From contig JAJYIQ010000002.1 in NCBI GenBank assembly GCA_021789995.1, positions 62,001 through 126,000 on the forward strand: DNA of 64,000 bases, in the 5' to 3' direction. The notes under the pieces were generated by a model, which saw nothing but the letters and a program-made list of their open reading frames with translations, had not been told where the DNA came from and made no database searches. Both the position numbers and the translations under genes were made by a program. Numbering within the stretch: position 1 is the first letter of the stretch; every line of letters begins with the position of its first letter. Of the stretch, positions 18,514 through 27,378 are shown one piece after another. This DNA comes from a bacterium. GTDB taxonomy: Bacteria; Patescibacteriota; Microgenomatia; UBA1406; GWC2-37-13.

Positions 18514-18519
18514 AACAAC

Positions 18520-19206
18520 ATGTCAGGACATTCGAAATGGGCAAACATTAAAAGGCAAAAAGAAGTCAATGACAAGGCCCGCGGTAACGTTTTCGCCAAA
18601 CTGTCCCGGATAATAACCTTGGCAGTTCTTGAAGGCGGCGGGATTACCAATCCGGACAACAATGTCAAACTCCGCTTGGCGATAGAAAAAGCCCACCAGG
18701 CCAATATGCCTAAAGACAATATCAAACGGGCAATCGAAAAGGGGGTCGGCCCGGACAAGGCGATTTTGAAAGAAGCAATTGTCGAAGGTTTTGCTCCCGG
18801 TGGAGTTGCCATGATAATACTGGCAACGACAGATAATCTGAACCGGACGATATCGGAAATCCGCAATGTCCTGGAGCGGCATCAAGGCAAAATGGCCGGC
18901 GGGGCGTCTGTTTCTTACTTATTCCAGAAATGCGCTTCCATATCGTTTAATAAAACCGAAAAAACGGAAGATCAGGTTTTTGAACTGGCCGAGCAGCTGA
19001 ACGCTTTTGATATAATTTCCGACGATACCCATTTTACCGTTTACTTTCCGTATGAAAATTTGGGCCGAGTCAAAGGGGCGGAAGTGGATTACCGGCCGTT
19101 TACGCCTGTGATCTTAAATGATGTCGATATGAGGAAATTGTCCCTTCTTGTTGATGATTTGGAAAATTTAGACGATGTCCACAAAGTGTTTGTTAACTTA
19201 CAATGA
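18520..19206 (+). CDS. yebC: YebC/PmpR family protein (TACO1-like)
   Basis: The start MSGHSKWANIKRQK is the family hallmark and fixes ATG 18520, although the frame stays open far upstream. The 228-aa length and blocks such as NMPKDNIKRAIEKG, EGFAPGGVA and ISDDTHFTVYF are typical. Members act as DNA-binding regulators and, in the YebC/TACO1 branch, help ribosomes through difficult stretches; which role applies here is unknown. The next gene overlaps by ATGA. Confidence 0.95.
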   Translation: MSGHSKWANIKRQKEVNDKARGNVFAKLSRIITLAVLEGGGITNPDNNVKLRLAIEKAHQANMPKDNIKRAIEKGVGPDKAILKEAIVEGFAPGGVAMIILATTDNLNRTISEIRNVLERHQGKMAGGASVSYLFQKCASISFNKTEKTEDQVFELAEQLNAFDIISDDTHFTVYFPYENLGRVKGAEVDYRPFTPVILNDVDMRKLSLLVDDLENLDDVHKVFVNLQ

Positions 19207-20018
19207 TAAATATCCGCGACATCAGTAATCAAATCGAAAAGAAAATTCGCCGGGTAGAGAAGAGATTCAGACTCATCATAAGCGTCCTTATTTTGGGGGC
19301 GGTCATGTTTGCGTCGACATTTTACTTTTTCGACAAAGCGATCATTTTTATTCCCTTGCTTTTTATCTTGAGTTACATTCTCACGTATTTTGCCCTGCTG
19401 CCCGGAATTGAAAAAGTCGGTTGGTTCACGCTTTTTTTCATGCCGGTGATTATTACACTGTCTTTTTACCTGTTTTATTTCCTTTTCCCCTCCCGCTGGA
19501 TAACGAGAATGCCGTTTATCATCATTTACGGCATTTCGATGTATGCCGTCCTGCTTTGTTCCAATATTTTTAACGTCGGGGTAGAAAAGAACCTGCAGCT
19601 TTACCGGGCGGCTTTTTCCATCAATTTCTTTTACCAGGCAGTGATCCTTTTTATGATTTATAATCTTTTGTTTTCCGCCAAACAAGGTTTTTTGATCAAT
19701 ATGGTTGTTGGGGGAGGAATCGGTTTTATCGCCGCTATCAATTTGTTTTGGACAATCAGATTGAAAAAACAGATTGAACGGGAAACGGTGGTTTTCGGGC
19801 TGCTAGTCGGTTTGGTAGTCGCCGAGTTAGCGCTGTTAGTGTCATTTGTTCCCTTAAAAGAAGCGATAATCTCTCTTTTTCTGACTGCTTCCTATTACAG
19901 TCTTGGCGGATTAATCTATAATTTTATCGATCAGCGGCTTTTTAAGGAAACGATCAGGGAGTATATTATTGTTTGGGTGTTTGTCCTGGGGATTACGCTA
20001 TTGTCGATAAGCTGGTAA
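19203..20018 (+). CDS. polytopic membrane protein, unknown (DUF5656-like)
   Basis: A 271-aa protein with about seven to eight hydrophobic segments after a short charged N-terminus (DISNQIEKKIRRVEKRFRL). It resembles membrane proteins commonly found next to yebC in Microgenomates-type genomes, but I can name no activity. Translation is coupled to yebC by an ATGA overlap (ATG 19203, TGA 19204-19206). The long gene-free block starts right after its stop. Confidence 0.7.
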   Translation: MINIRDISNQIEKKIRRVEKRFRLIISVLILGAVMFASTFYFFDKAIIFIPLLFILSYILTYFALLPGIEKVGWFTLFFMPVIITLSFYLFYFLFPSRWITRMPFIIIYGISMYAVLLCSNIFNVGVEKNLQLYRAAFSINFFYQAVILFMIYNLLFSAKQGFLINMVVGGGIGFIAAINLFWTIRLKKQIERETVVFGLLVGLVVAELALLVSFVPLKEAIISLFLTASYYSLGGLIYNFIDQRLFKETIREYIIVWVFVLGITLLSISW

Positions 20019-20286
20019 CTCTCTTTACAAACAGTTTGAAGACTGGTAATAGATAATTAATTAAAAATCATAAATTAAAAACTGAAAATTTGTCGGGGGC
20101 CAAGGTAGAGGAGAGGGTAGTGGTGTTTTTTGGAATGTGTACGGACGTGAAGGATATATCCTATAGTATTTTTATCCTATAGTTTTTTTATATTTTAGGC
20201 TATATTTATAACATTAGAAAGCTATAACAATCCAAATATCATTATCACTCCGTGTGGATAACTGCTATAGTTTGAAGCTAATTTAA

Positions 20287-20318
20287 TTGATTTAGCATGT
20301 AGTGACGTGCTAAATTAA
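20287..20318 (+). ncRNA. strong hairpin in the gene-free block
   Basis: Stem of about 14 bp with two G-U pairs closing an AGTG tetraloop; ATTTAGC and its complement recur three more times nearby. RNA expression is unproven. Confidence 0.35.
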
Positions 20319-20695
20319 AACACACTAAAGCGGTTCACGGAGAATGGAGACAGCCTCAAAAACGATTAATTGGCATGATATTACGCTCTAAACCACATTT
20401 ATTCCCGCAACCGCCGGTACACCAATCCCATATATTTAGCCTCAAAAGCGCTAAATTAGAGCGATAATACAAGCTAAATAAATAATTCCGGATTTTGCCA
20501 AAGGAGAAGAGTTTCTTACCTTATTATTCGTCGAATAAAGCATATCGATTACTATACAAGAAAGGAAATAAAGTTGCCGATAATGCTGACGATACATGAA
20601 AGGGGTACGGGTCAGTATTCCCTCCGACATATTTATTATAAAAATGACCGCCCGGCCGCCGCCGGATAATTGGCGGTAAAGGAACCGGGAGAAGA

Positions 20696-20734
20696 AAGAT
20701 ATAAAACGTCGTAAATTATATCTTTTACGACGTT
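20696..20734. repeat. interleaved inverted repeats (bistable hairpin)
   Basis: P1 AAGATATAA (20696-20704), P2 AACGTCGTAAA (20705-20715), P1' TTATATCTT (20716-20724), P2' TTTACGACGTT (20724-20734). The four segments abut, so P1-P1' and P2-P2' exclude each other. Confidence 0.8.
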
Positions 20735-20994
20735 AAGTAAGGCTGATACCGGAGAAGACCTTATGTATAGTGATAATTAATCCGTAATTAATTAACGAAT
20801 AATTATTTCTTAATTCGCCTATCGTTATTTAATCCTGTTTTTATTCCTCCGGTTTGTCTCGGTCCAAAAAAGCGTTTTTGTCCGTTTCTTTCATGCCTGA
20901 TTGGAGAGTTTAGACTGTCTATATAATCTGTACTCCCCTCTTCTCCTTTTTTTTCACTGGCGGGGAGACTGTCAGTTTGGTAAAATTAGAAGTT

Positions 20995-21891
20995 ATGGCA
21001 CATTTTTTAAAAAAGAAAAACCGTTACCTGTTGACCGGTTTCACCATTGGCAGTATAATCGTCAGCATCGTCTGGCTGATTGTCGGATTTTCACTCCTCA
21101 TTCGACCGAAAGTAAAAGTAGCCAACAATAATATTATCGCTCCTTATTACGATCCGAAAGTTTTTCAGCCGCCAAAGCTAAGACCGGTCAGAGAAGCCAG
21201 CACCTCGGCTAAAATCCCGATCATCATGTATCACTACGTGGAATATGTTCAGGACGTCAATGATCTTATTCGTAAGCGGTTGGATATTACACCCAATATA
21301 TTTTCCGCGGAATTAAAGGCGCTCCATGATAATAATTTTGACACTTATTTCGTCCGCGACATTCCGGATATTCTTGGTGGCCGGATAGATTATAATGCTA
21401 GCCGCAGCGCCGTATTGACGTTTGATGATGGTTATGAAGATTTTTATTATGACGTTTTTCCGATCCTTAAAAAATACCAGATGAAAGCAACGATTTTCGT
21501 TATTTATGATTACGTCGGCCGACGCGGCTTTATGAACGAGAAGGAAATCCGGGAAGTTCTTGACAGCGGACTGGTAGAATTGGGGTCACATACTTTCGAT
21601 CATTATTACTTGAAGAAAGCGCCGCTGGCCGCCGCACGCCATCAGATAATAGATAGTAAAAAAGCATTCGAGGACCGTTTCGGCGTCAAAATAAAAACAT
21701 TTGCCTACCCGTATGGAGCATTTGATCAGTCGGTCATCGACACGGTCAAGGAAGCGACATACAGCGCGGCTGTCTCGGTCATTCCCGGCACCATACAGTC
21801 CGACACCAATCTGTTCTATCTTTACCGCATTCGGCCGGGTAATTTTACGCCGGCAACGATTGTCAGCTTCCTGGAGAACTACAATAAATAA
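20995..21891 (+). CDS. polysaccharide deacetylase (NodB domain)
   Basis: Membrane-anchored carbohydrate esterase of family CE4, removing acetyl groups from peptidoglycan or surface glycan. One N-terminal helix (TIGSIIVSIVWLIVGFSLLI) precedes the catalytic domain; TFDDGYED carries the Asp-Asp pair and SHTFDHYYL the metal-binding HxxxH. At 298 aa it has typical length. ATG 20995 is preferred over the in-frame TTG 20977 because TAAAAT (20981-20986) sits 8 nt before it. Confidence 0.9.
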   Translation: MAHFLKKKNRYLLTGFTIGSIIVSIVWLIVGFSLLIRPKVKVANNNIIAPYYDPKVFQPPKLRPVREASTSAKIPIIMYHYVEYVQDVNDLIRKRLDITPNIFSAELKALHDNNFDTYFVRDIPDILGGRIDYNASRSAVLTFDDGYEDFYYDVFPILKKYQMKATIFVIYDYVGRRGFMNEKEIREVLDSGLVELGSHTFDHYYLKKAPLAAARHQIIDSKKAFEDRFGVKIKTFAYPYGAFDQSVIDTVKEATYSAAVSVIPGTIQSDTNLFYLYRIRPGNFTPATIVSFLENYNK

Positions 21892-21903
21892 AGACAGGTA
21901 TTG

Positions 21904-21909
21904 TATAAT
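21904..21909 (+). promoter_or_regulatory. -10 box of the ABC exporter genes
   Basis: TATAAT, 6 nt, ATG 21916. Confidence 0.6.
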
Positions 21910-21915
21910 CGCATT

Positions 21916-22860
21916 ATGAATATCCTTTCTGTCAGTCATCTGACGAAAAAATTCAATCTGCCGACCGGCGGATTTACTGCCGTCAATAACATTTCCTTCG
22001 AATTAAAGGAGGGGGAAATATTGGGGCTTTTGGGGCCAAACGGCGCCGGTAAAACGACGACGATCCAGATGCTTTTGGGAATCATTATCCCGACGGCCGG
22101 TTCTATCCATTATTTTGCCAAGGATTTTTTCCGGCACCGTCAATATTGTTTGGGAAAAATCAATTATGCTTCGGCATTCAATACTTTGCAGGGTCGGACA
22201 ACGGTAATGGAAAATCTGCTGGTTTTTTCCGAATTATACGCCGTCGCCGATCCAAAAAAGAAAATATTGGAGCTACTGGAGTATTTTGAAATGACCGCTT
22301 TGGCTAATGAACGGTATTGGGATTTGTCGTCGGGAGAACGGACCCGAATAAATCTGATAAAATCACTTCTTAACGATCCACAATTAATATTAATGGATGA
22401 GCCGACCGCTTCACTGGATCCGGATATCGCCGATAAAACCATGAGTTTAATCGAAAAATTAAAAAAAGATAAAAGGATGTCAATTTTGTTTACCAGCCAC
22501 AATATGGCAGAGGTGACCCGTATCTGCGACCGGGTGATATTTTTGGATCGGGGCGATATTGTAGCCCAAGATACCCCTCTGGGGCTGACTAAAAGTATAA
22601 AAAAGACTGAACTGCAGCTCACATTCGACACCGGAAAAGACTTGATTCAGCAATATGTCACGGAACACAGCCTTAAACACAATTTTATTAACGGTCATGT
22701 CGTCGTTATCCAGACGGCCGAAAAACAAATCCCGAAAGTTATTTTCGGCATCAGCAAAAAAGGCGTCTGGATGACCGATATTGAAGTCCGCAAGCCGACG
22801 CTGGAAGACGTTTTTTTACAAATTGCTCGGGGCAAACCGCATGAATTTACGAAGGATTAA
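21916..22860 (+). CDS. ABC transporter ATP-binding subunit
   Basis: Powers the permease encoded next. Walker A is GPNGAGKTT, the signature is a variant LSSGERTR, and Walker B is LILMDEPTASLDP with the switch His in FTSHNMAEV. A C-terminal domain of about 80 residues resembles DrrA/NatA-type exporters. The start at ATG 21916 is 6 nt after TATAAT; upstream in-frame codons lie in the promoter. The permease gene starts 20 nt before this stop. Confidence 0.93.
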   Translation: MNILSVSHLTKKFNLPTGGFTAVNNISFELKEGEILGLLGPNGAGKTTTIQMLLGIIIPTAGSIHYFAKDFFRHRQYCLGKINYASAFNTLQGRTTVMENLLVFSELYAVADPKKKILELLEYFEMTALANERYWDLSSGERTRINLIKSLLNDPQLILMDEPTASLDPDIADKTMSLIEKLKKDKRMSILFTSHNMAEVTRICDRVIFLDRGDIVAQDTPLGLTKSIKKTELQLTFDTGKDLIQQYVTEHSLKHNFINGHVVVIQTAEKQIPKVIFGISKKGVWMTDIEVRKPTLEDVFLQIARGKPHEFTKD

Positions 22861-23629
22861 AGCCATTTTGATGCACGAAGCGTTCATCACCCGCCATTCG
22901 TATGAGGTGATAAACGACATCGTCATTTATCCATTGTGGTCGATTATCGTTTTTGGTTTTTTGACGATCTATCTAGCCGGGGTAGCCGGGGCGGCCGTCG
23001 CCCACTATGTCCTTATCGGAATGATTTTGTGGCAAATCATCAACATTACCCAGTATTCGATTGCCGTCGGTTGCCTGTGGGATGTCTGGGCCAGGAACCT
23101 GACCAATATCTTCATCACCCCGATTTCGATCGGCGAGTATTTGATAGCCTATACGATATCGGGCGCGGTCAAGGCACTGGTCGTCATTATTTTGGGTGGC
23201 ATTTTATCGTTTTTGGTTTTCCGTTTCAACATCCTGCAAGTTGGATTGGTTAATTTCTGGCTGTATTTTATCAATCTGGTGTTGTTCGCATTTACTTTCG
23301 GTATCATTATTTTATCGCTGGTTTTTCGTTTCGGTACCCGGATTCAGGCGTTTGCCTGGGGTTTAATCACCTTTTTTCAGCCACTCATGGCTGTCATCTA
23401 CCCGGTTTCCATCCTGCCGGAGCCGTTAAAGACGATCGCGTATATTTTTCCGCCGACTTATGTTTTCGAAGCGGCCAGAACAAGTTTGGGTACGCCGCAA
23501 ATCCAGTGGTTGCCCAGCCTGATGGCTCTTTTTCTCAATATGGTCTGGTTTTTATTAGCGGTTGTCTTTTTTAATTTAATGTTTCGTCAGTCCCGGGAAA
23601 TCGGCCAATTCGCCAAACTGGAAGGCTGA
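22841..23629 (+). CDS. ABC-2 type transporter permease
   Basis: A 262-aa polytopic membrane protein with about six segments, the permease half of an ABC-2 exporter. The conserved end block (FQPLMAVIYPVSILPEPLKTIAYIFPPTYVFE) fits ABC-2 permeases for lipids, drugs or polysaccharides. ATG 22841 lies inside the ATPase gene, so the pair is translationally coupled. The substrate is unknown; the surface-glycan context makes a polymer or lipid plausible. Confidence 0.88.
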   Translation: MNLRRIKAILMHEAFITRHSYEVINDIVIYPLWSIIVFGFLTIYLAGVAGAAVAHYVLIGMILWQIINITQYSIAVGCLWDVWARNLTNIFITPISIGEYLIAYTISGAVKALVVIILGGILSFLVFRFNILQVGLVNFWLYFINLVLFAFTFGIIILSLVFRFGTRIQAFAWGLITFFQPLMAVIYPVSILPEPLKTIAYIFPPTYVFEAARTSLGTPQIQWLPSLMALFLNMVWFLLAVVFFNLMFRQSREIGQFAKLEG

Positions 23630-23630
23630 A

Positions 23631-24635
23631 TCAGACTCCCCGGCGCCAAGCAAGATATTTTTCGTAGCAATAAGTAAGGTAATATTTTGGCGACAAGATA
23701 TAATCCTGCGTTGGAATGTATCGCGCTTCTGAGCCGCCGAAGCCGGTTTTAAAAAGAGTTAATCCATTCCAGTTCTTAGGCGTCCGGCCGGGAATTTTTA
23801 TCCCCCAGAAATTATAAAAGCGACAGCCTCGTTTTTTTGCTTCTCTGATAGCTTCCCATTGCAAAAGGTACGGTGCCGGGATTTTGCTGTGGATGGAGGC
23901 GCCTTGGTGGTAAAAAGCAGTCGAGTCGCTAAATAAAATTATGGCTGAAGCAAGGATTTCATTGTTATATCTGGCGGTAAATATTGATACATTACCGACG
24001 TCGTTAAATGTTTTAAATTCGTCCCGGATATATTGATCGGAGAAAGCGACAAAATCTTCCCGTTCGACTGTTTCCTTATAAACCTTCAGGAAACCGGCGA
24101 TATCTTTTTCGTCATCCGATCGGGTGACCACTACCCTATCGCGGGCCGCCTTACGGATCAGATAGCGAGTAGTTTTTCTCATATCGACTAATAACTCGTC
24201 CTCGGATTTATCAAGCGGCAGGATCCACGAATCCTCGGCATTCATATAAATTGGGGCAATTTTAAATTTAATCTTCCGGAATAATTGCCGGTGACTGTCA
24301 TTATCTTCCAATAACGGCGAAATCCGGATAAACGAATAGTTTTCATTTTTACTCAAAGCAATCAGGTATTTAAGTAATTGGGTAATTAATGGTTTGGTAA
24401 TCTTGCCGATTGGTCCATGAGGAACAAATAGGAATTTTCCCCGTCTGGAATCGATCCTGATGACAAGAGCAATCGCAGCCAATTTATTTCCGTCATAAAC
24501 GCCCAGCCGGATAATATCGTAATGCAGTTTTTTTTGGAATTCACCCCATTCCCATGATTGGAGGAAAGACGGTGAGTTGTTATCATCAAAAAACTTTTGC
24601 CATATTGACCGTTGGTTGATGTTTTTGATTTTCAT
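23631..24635 (-). CDS. FemAB-family aminoacyltransferase (GNAT fold)
   Basis: Probably adds amino acids from aminoacyl-tRNA to lipid II or another envelope acceptor. FLQSWEWGEFQKKLHYDIIRLGV near the N-terminus and the C-terminal GCRFYNFWGI, with the tandem GNAT layout, are typical of FemAB/FemX. The conserved R-x-x-A-R-D-x-V block is near residue 165. I use ATG 24635 (334 aa); TTG 24650 would add five residues. It follows the aminotransferase after about 19 nt in the same operon. Confidence 0.85.
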   Translation of the reverse strand: MKIKNINQRSIWQKFFDDNNSPSFLQSWEWGEFQKKLHYDIIRLGVYDGNKLAAIALVIRIDSRRGKFLFVPHGPIGKITKPLITQLLKYLIALSKNENYSFIRISPLLEDNDSHRQLFRKIKFKIAPIYMNAEDSWILPLDKSEDELLVDMRKTTRYLIRKAARDRVVVTRSDDEKDIAGFLKVYKETVEREDFVAFSDQYIRDEFKTFNDVGNVSIFTARYNNEILASAIILFSDSTAFYHQGASIHSKIPAPYLLQWEAIREAKKRGCRFYNFWGIKIPGRTPKNWNGLTLFKTGFGGSEARYIPTQDYILSPKYYLTYCYEKYLAWRRGV

Positions 24636-24654
24636 ATCAACATACTTCAATATT

Positions 24655-25875
24655 TTAAAACATTGAAGTGACGTCGTTTAATGTTTCGACTTCTCTCAGA
24701 ACTTTAGCTACTTTTTTAGCATCCGTTAGTGAAATATTTGTTGGTAAGTTTATTATTTGTTTGCAGGCTTTTTCCGCGGTCGGGCAACTACCTGGCTTAT
24801 ACCCTACCCGGCTTAAGTCCAGACTATTGGGGGCGACTACCTGGTCATACCACTTCCCTAAAAATATGTTACAGGCGGCAGCTGTCTCTAAAGCCTTACC
24901 GCGATTCTTTACCAATAGCGGGAATCGGATCAGAGGCTGTTTTTTCACTTCACAATTTTCAATTTTCAAATTTTTTTGATAGAAAAAGCATATTTGAGCC
25001 CTACTCTCATTGATATGTACAATATTCTTCAGTTGATAAAGCAATAGAATGGATAGCACATTGGGATAGGTTTTATCCAATAATGGATCATAGTCTCCCC
25101 CTTTTTCTTTTTTAGTGATTTCTTGGCTTAGGAGACCGGTCAAATTAAAGAGCCGGTGCAGGATCTTTCCCAGGCCGATGTCATAGGTGGATCTAATCAA
25201 CATTATCAGGGGTTTATATAAAAGAAGCTTAGTAATAAAAGAGATTGTTACATTATTACATTGCTTCATTGATAAATTGCTGGAGGAAACTATTGCTCCC
25301 CCAAATACTGAGGATATGGCTTTAGACCGTCCAAACGATAATAAAAAGTAGTGATTTGGCATTTTTGTTATGAGTTTCGACATTTCCGAACGGTGTGCTA
25401 TATCTTCAATTAGCAATAACTTTTTCTTTTTGATAATAGACAGTATTTTTTCTCTCTGGACAGGTGTCATGCCAAAAGTGTGCTGGAGGATGACTGCTTT
25501 TGTGCTATCGGACAGCTTCTTTTCCAAATCTATAGGATCCATGGAAAACGTTTGCGTTTCGATGTCAACGTAAACGGGTTTGAGCTTTAGGGCCATGACA
25601 GGCAACACGACGGCCTCACAGGTAAAGGCTTGGACGGCAATTTCCGAGCCTGATGGTAATTTGAAACTTTTGAGAAGATGATAGAGTGCTGCTCGCCCGG
25701 TGAGAAAGGTAGAAATTGAAAGCTGAGAATTGAAAATTGAAAATTCGGAAAGAATCCGCCGTTTAACTTCATCGGATTCTTTTCCGGTATACCAACGCCA
25801 GGGTTGAAACAAGAGCTTCAGCGACAACCAGGCGTCGGACCAGGATTCGTTGGGGGCAAAGTCGGTGGAAATCAT
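24655..25875 (-). CDS. DegT/DnrJ/EryC1/StrS aminotransferase
   Basis: PLP-dependent enzyme, usually forming amino sugars on nucleotide-sugar carriers. VQAFTCEAVV, LLIEDIAHRSE (PLP ring contact) and SFGRSKAISSVFGG with the Schiff-base Lys are visible. At 406 aa it has family length. Two stretches read like low-complexity repeat DNA in frame: EFSIFNSQLSIS (25703-25745) and KNLKIENCEVKK (24946-24975). The start overlaps the transglutaminase stop by ATGA. Confidence 0.85.
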   Translation of the reverse strand: MISTDFAPNESWSDAWLSLKLLFQPWRWYTGKESDEVKRRILSEFSIFNSQLSISTFLTGRAALYHLLKSFKLPSGSEIAVQAFTCEAVVLPVMALKLKPVYVDIETQTFSMDPIDLEKKLSDSTKAVILQHTFGMTPVQREKILSIIKKKKLLLIEDIAHRSEMSKLITKMPNHYFLLSFGRSKAISSVFGGAIVSSSNLSMKQCNNVTISFITKLLLYKPLIMLIRSTYDIGLGKILHRLFNLTGLLSQEITKKEKGGDYDPLLDKTYPNVLSILLLYQLKNIVHINESRAQICFFYQKNLKIENCEVKKQPLIRFPLLVKNRGKALETAAACNIFLGKWYDQVVAPNSLDLSRVGYKPGSCPTAEKACKQIINLPTNISLTDAKKVAKVLREVETLNDVTSMF

Positions 25876-26714
25876 ATAAAAATCGGTTTCTGTAACAGAT
25901 CTATTTTATATGTTTTGTTTTTCAGTTTGATGTTGAAATCATGGCCGTAAGAAACAACAAGGCGGTCGGCGGGGATAAAACCGAAGCCGCCGGCCCGCGT
26001 GGTCAATCCATGCAGCCTTCGCCATTCGACCGCCGGATCCATGGGGAACCAGGATTTATCAGGTAATTGAGCCTCAAGCCAGGCATGCATGAATAAGAGT
26101 TCAAAGTTCCAGGTTCCAAGTTCAAAGCCGGACAGCAACTTTGTATATAAGTTATCTTTAATAATAAATCCGGAAACGAGACGGGTGGGAATGCCGGCGG
26201 ATTGGAGAAGCGACATGAGAAAAGTGGAATATCCGCCGCAGTCGGTGATCCTCTCCTCCATTGCCTGTTTGAAGGTGTATAAACCGTCATTTGGTTTTCC
26301 GTACGTTAAATATTCCAAAGTGAAATCGTAAAGCGAACGAATAATTTTTTCCAGACGTTTTTGTTTACCCGCAATTTTTTGCGTCAGGGTTTTAATTTTT
26401 TTATCGCCGCCGTTTACAATGTTGTTATCACAAATAATTGGATTATTGTAATCGGAAAGAGCAAATGATGGATCGACGTGAGATTTGTAAGTATTGAGGC
26501 GGGCGGAAAATTTTATTTCGGCTTTATCAACGACGTCGTTTAAGGTAAAGACAGCAACGCGATTGCCTACAATATTTTTTATTGTTGAACTAGTGGATTG
26601 TTTTATTGCCAGGCCAGTAATTGTTTGATAGGAATTTGTTTGCGGTAGGGAGAAAATAGCGTATTCTCCCCTATCTTTGGGAATCGTCAGACAAAACCGA
26701 TATGTGTGGTTCAG
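25872..26714 (-). CDS. transglutaminase-like protein, apparent CTG start
   Basis: Papain-like transglutaminase fold with catalytic Cys in ITDCGGYSTF, His in FMHAWLEA and Asp in FPMDPAVEW. A beta-rich N-terminal domain (HTYRFCLTIPKDRGEYAIF ...) precedes it. The frame is open back to a TAA near 26738 and has no ATG, GTG or TTG before a TTG at 26318, which would cut off half the protein. CTG 26714 forms CTGA with the stop of the upstream gene, like the ATGA overlaps elsewhere. This gives 280 aa. The insert around 26096-26135 (FELGTWNFELL) looks like repeat DNA. Confidence 0.7.
   Translation of the reverse strand: MNHTYRFCLTIPKDRGEYAIFSLPQTNSYQTITGLAIKQSTSSTIKNIVGNRVAVFTLNDVVDKAEIKFSARLNTYKSHVDPSFALSDYNNPIICDNNIVNGGDKKIKTLTQKIAGKQKRLEKIIRSLYDFTLEYLTYGKPNDGLYTFKQAMEERITDCGGYSTFLMSLLQSAGIPTRLVSGFIIKDNLYTKLLSGFELGTWNFELLFMHAWLEAQLPDKSWFPMDPAVEWRRLHGLTTRAGGFGFIPADRLVVSYGHDFNIKLKNKTYKIDLLQKPIFI
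26096..26135. repeat. TTCAAAGTTCC-type repeat in the transglutaminase gene
   Basis: Short A/T-tract units alternating TTCAAAG, TTCCAGG, TTCCAAG, TTCAAAG; translated in frame as FELGTWNFELL between catalytic blocks. Confidence 0.65.
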
Positions 26715-27361
26715 AGGTTGATTAACAAACTTCTGAATTGGTTAAACGATTGGATATTGTCGAGTTTTTGGCCGTTGAGGAAAAAGGTTGGCGTTCTGTC
26801 GACGCCGGCCTCATTGCCGGAAGCGATATCGGCGTTGACTTTATCCTTGACCGCCTGGGAATTCATATCGGTCTTGAACTGGTCGATGTTGAGATTTAGC
26901 TGTTTGGCCAAGCCGATAAAATAATCGGTCGGGTTTGCTAAATTAGCCCAGTTATCCTGATTGTCAAATAGCAAATTACCCATTTCGAAAAACTTTCCCT
27001 GTTTTCCCGCGGCTTCGGCAGCATAAGCGGCGGTCATGGAGTTTGGATGAATCTGGTACAGCGGAAAATCACGCATGACAAAAGTGACCTTGTTTTTAAT
27101 TTTTATATCGGCACTGCCGGAAGCGACCATTTGGTTAATAAGCGTGTGAAAATTGCGGCAAGCCGGGCATTCGAAATCGGTATATTCGACGAGGATATTT
27201 TTTTTTGCTGTTGACCATGTAACATGATCGGCGGCACTGATTTTATTGATTTTTGGATAGGTGGCCGGCTGGGAATTGTTGGTGAGCATATAGGCTCCGA
27301 AAATGAAAACGAGTATGGCGATGACGGAGGCGATAATGGCGATGAGGGTTTTGGTGTTCAT
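26711..27361 (-). CDS. DsbA-like thioredoxin-fold protein
   Basis: Membrane-anchored disulfide oxidoreductase facing outward. An N-terminal helix (LIAIIASVIAILVFIFGAYML) is followed by a thioredoxin fold with active site ECPACRNF (CPAC) and cis-Pro loop RTPTFF near residue 190. At 216 aa it fits the DsbA/BdbD group and could serve Cys-rich secreted proteins such as the one at 1.6-4.1 kb. A -10 TATAAT lies 8 nt before ATG 27361. Confidence 0.9.
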   Translation of the reverse strand: MNTKTLIAIIASVIAILVFIFGAYMLTNNSQPATYPKINKISAADHVTWSTAKKNILVEYTDFECPACRNFHTLINQMVASGSADIKIKNKVTFVMRDFPLYQIHPNSMTAAYAAEAAGKQGKFFEMGNLLFDNQDNWANLANPTDYFIGLAKQLNLNIDQFKTDMNSQAVKDKVNADIASGNEAGVDRTPTFFLNGQKLDNIQSFNQFRSLLINL

Positions 27362-27378
27362 AAGTTAATATTATACCG

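Larger units (their letters stand above)
20019..20994. other. 976-bp gene-free block with many inverted repeats
   Basis: No frame here looks coding. Visible structures: direct repeats TATCCTATAGT (20157-20167, 20173-20183); a DnaA-box-like TGTGGATAA (20253-20261); a strong hairpin at 20287-20318 (ATTTAGCATGT-AGTG-ACGTGCTAAAT core); a second ATTTAGC/GCTAAAT hairpin (20434-20456); palindrome TTATTCG-T-CGAATAA (20524-20538); a GC-rich nested hairpin (20651-20689); and two mutually exclusive hairpins at 20696-20734. A structured RNA, a large regulatory region or an origin-like element are all possible. I could not match it to tmRNA, RNase P or SRP RNA. Confidence 0.6.

Noticed and set aside
18256-18519. 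Extended N-terminus of yebC
   Set aside because: The upstream frame overlaps the TPR gene on the other strand and the promoter; MSGHSKW at 18520 is the conserved family start.
20253-20261. Replication origin from the DnaA-box-like TGTGGATAA
   Set aside because: Only one consensus box, and no dnaA, dnaN or other replication gene in the window. Kept only as a possibility for the gene-free block.
20290-20360. tmRNA, RNase P RNA or group II intron in the gene-free block
   Set aside because: CATGTAGT and GCGGTTCA look suggestive, but the tRNA-like ends, the conserved RNase P core and a domain V with GAAA are all absent.
20696-20734. H-type pseudoknot
   Set aside because: The order of segments is right, but with no nucleotides left to cross the stems the two helices cannot coexist; alternative hairpins are more reasonable.
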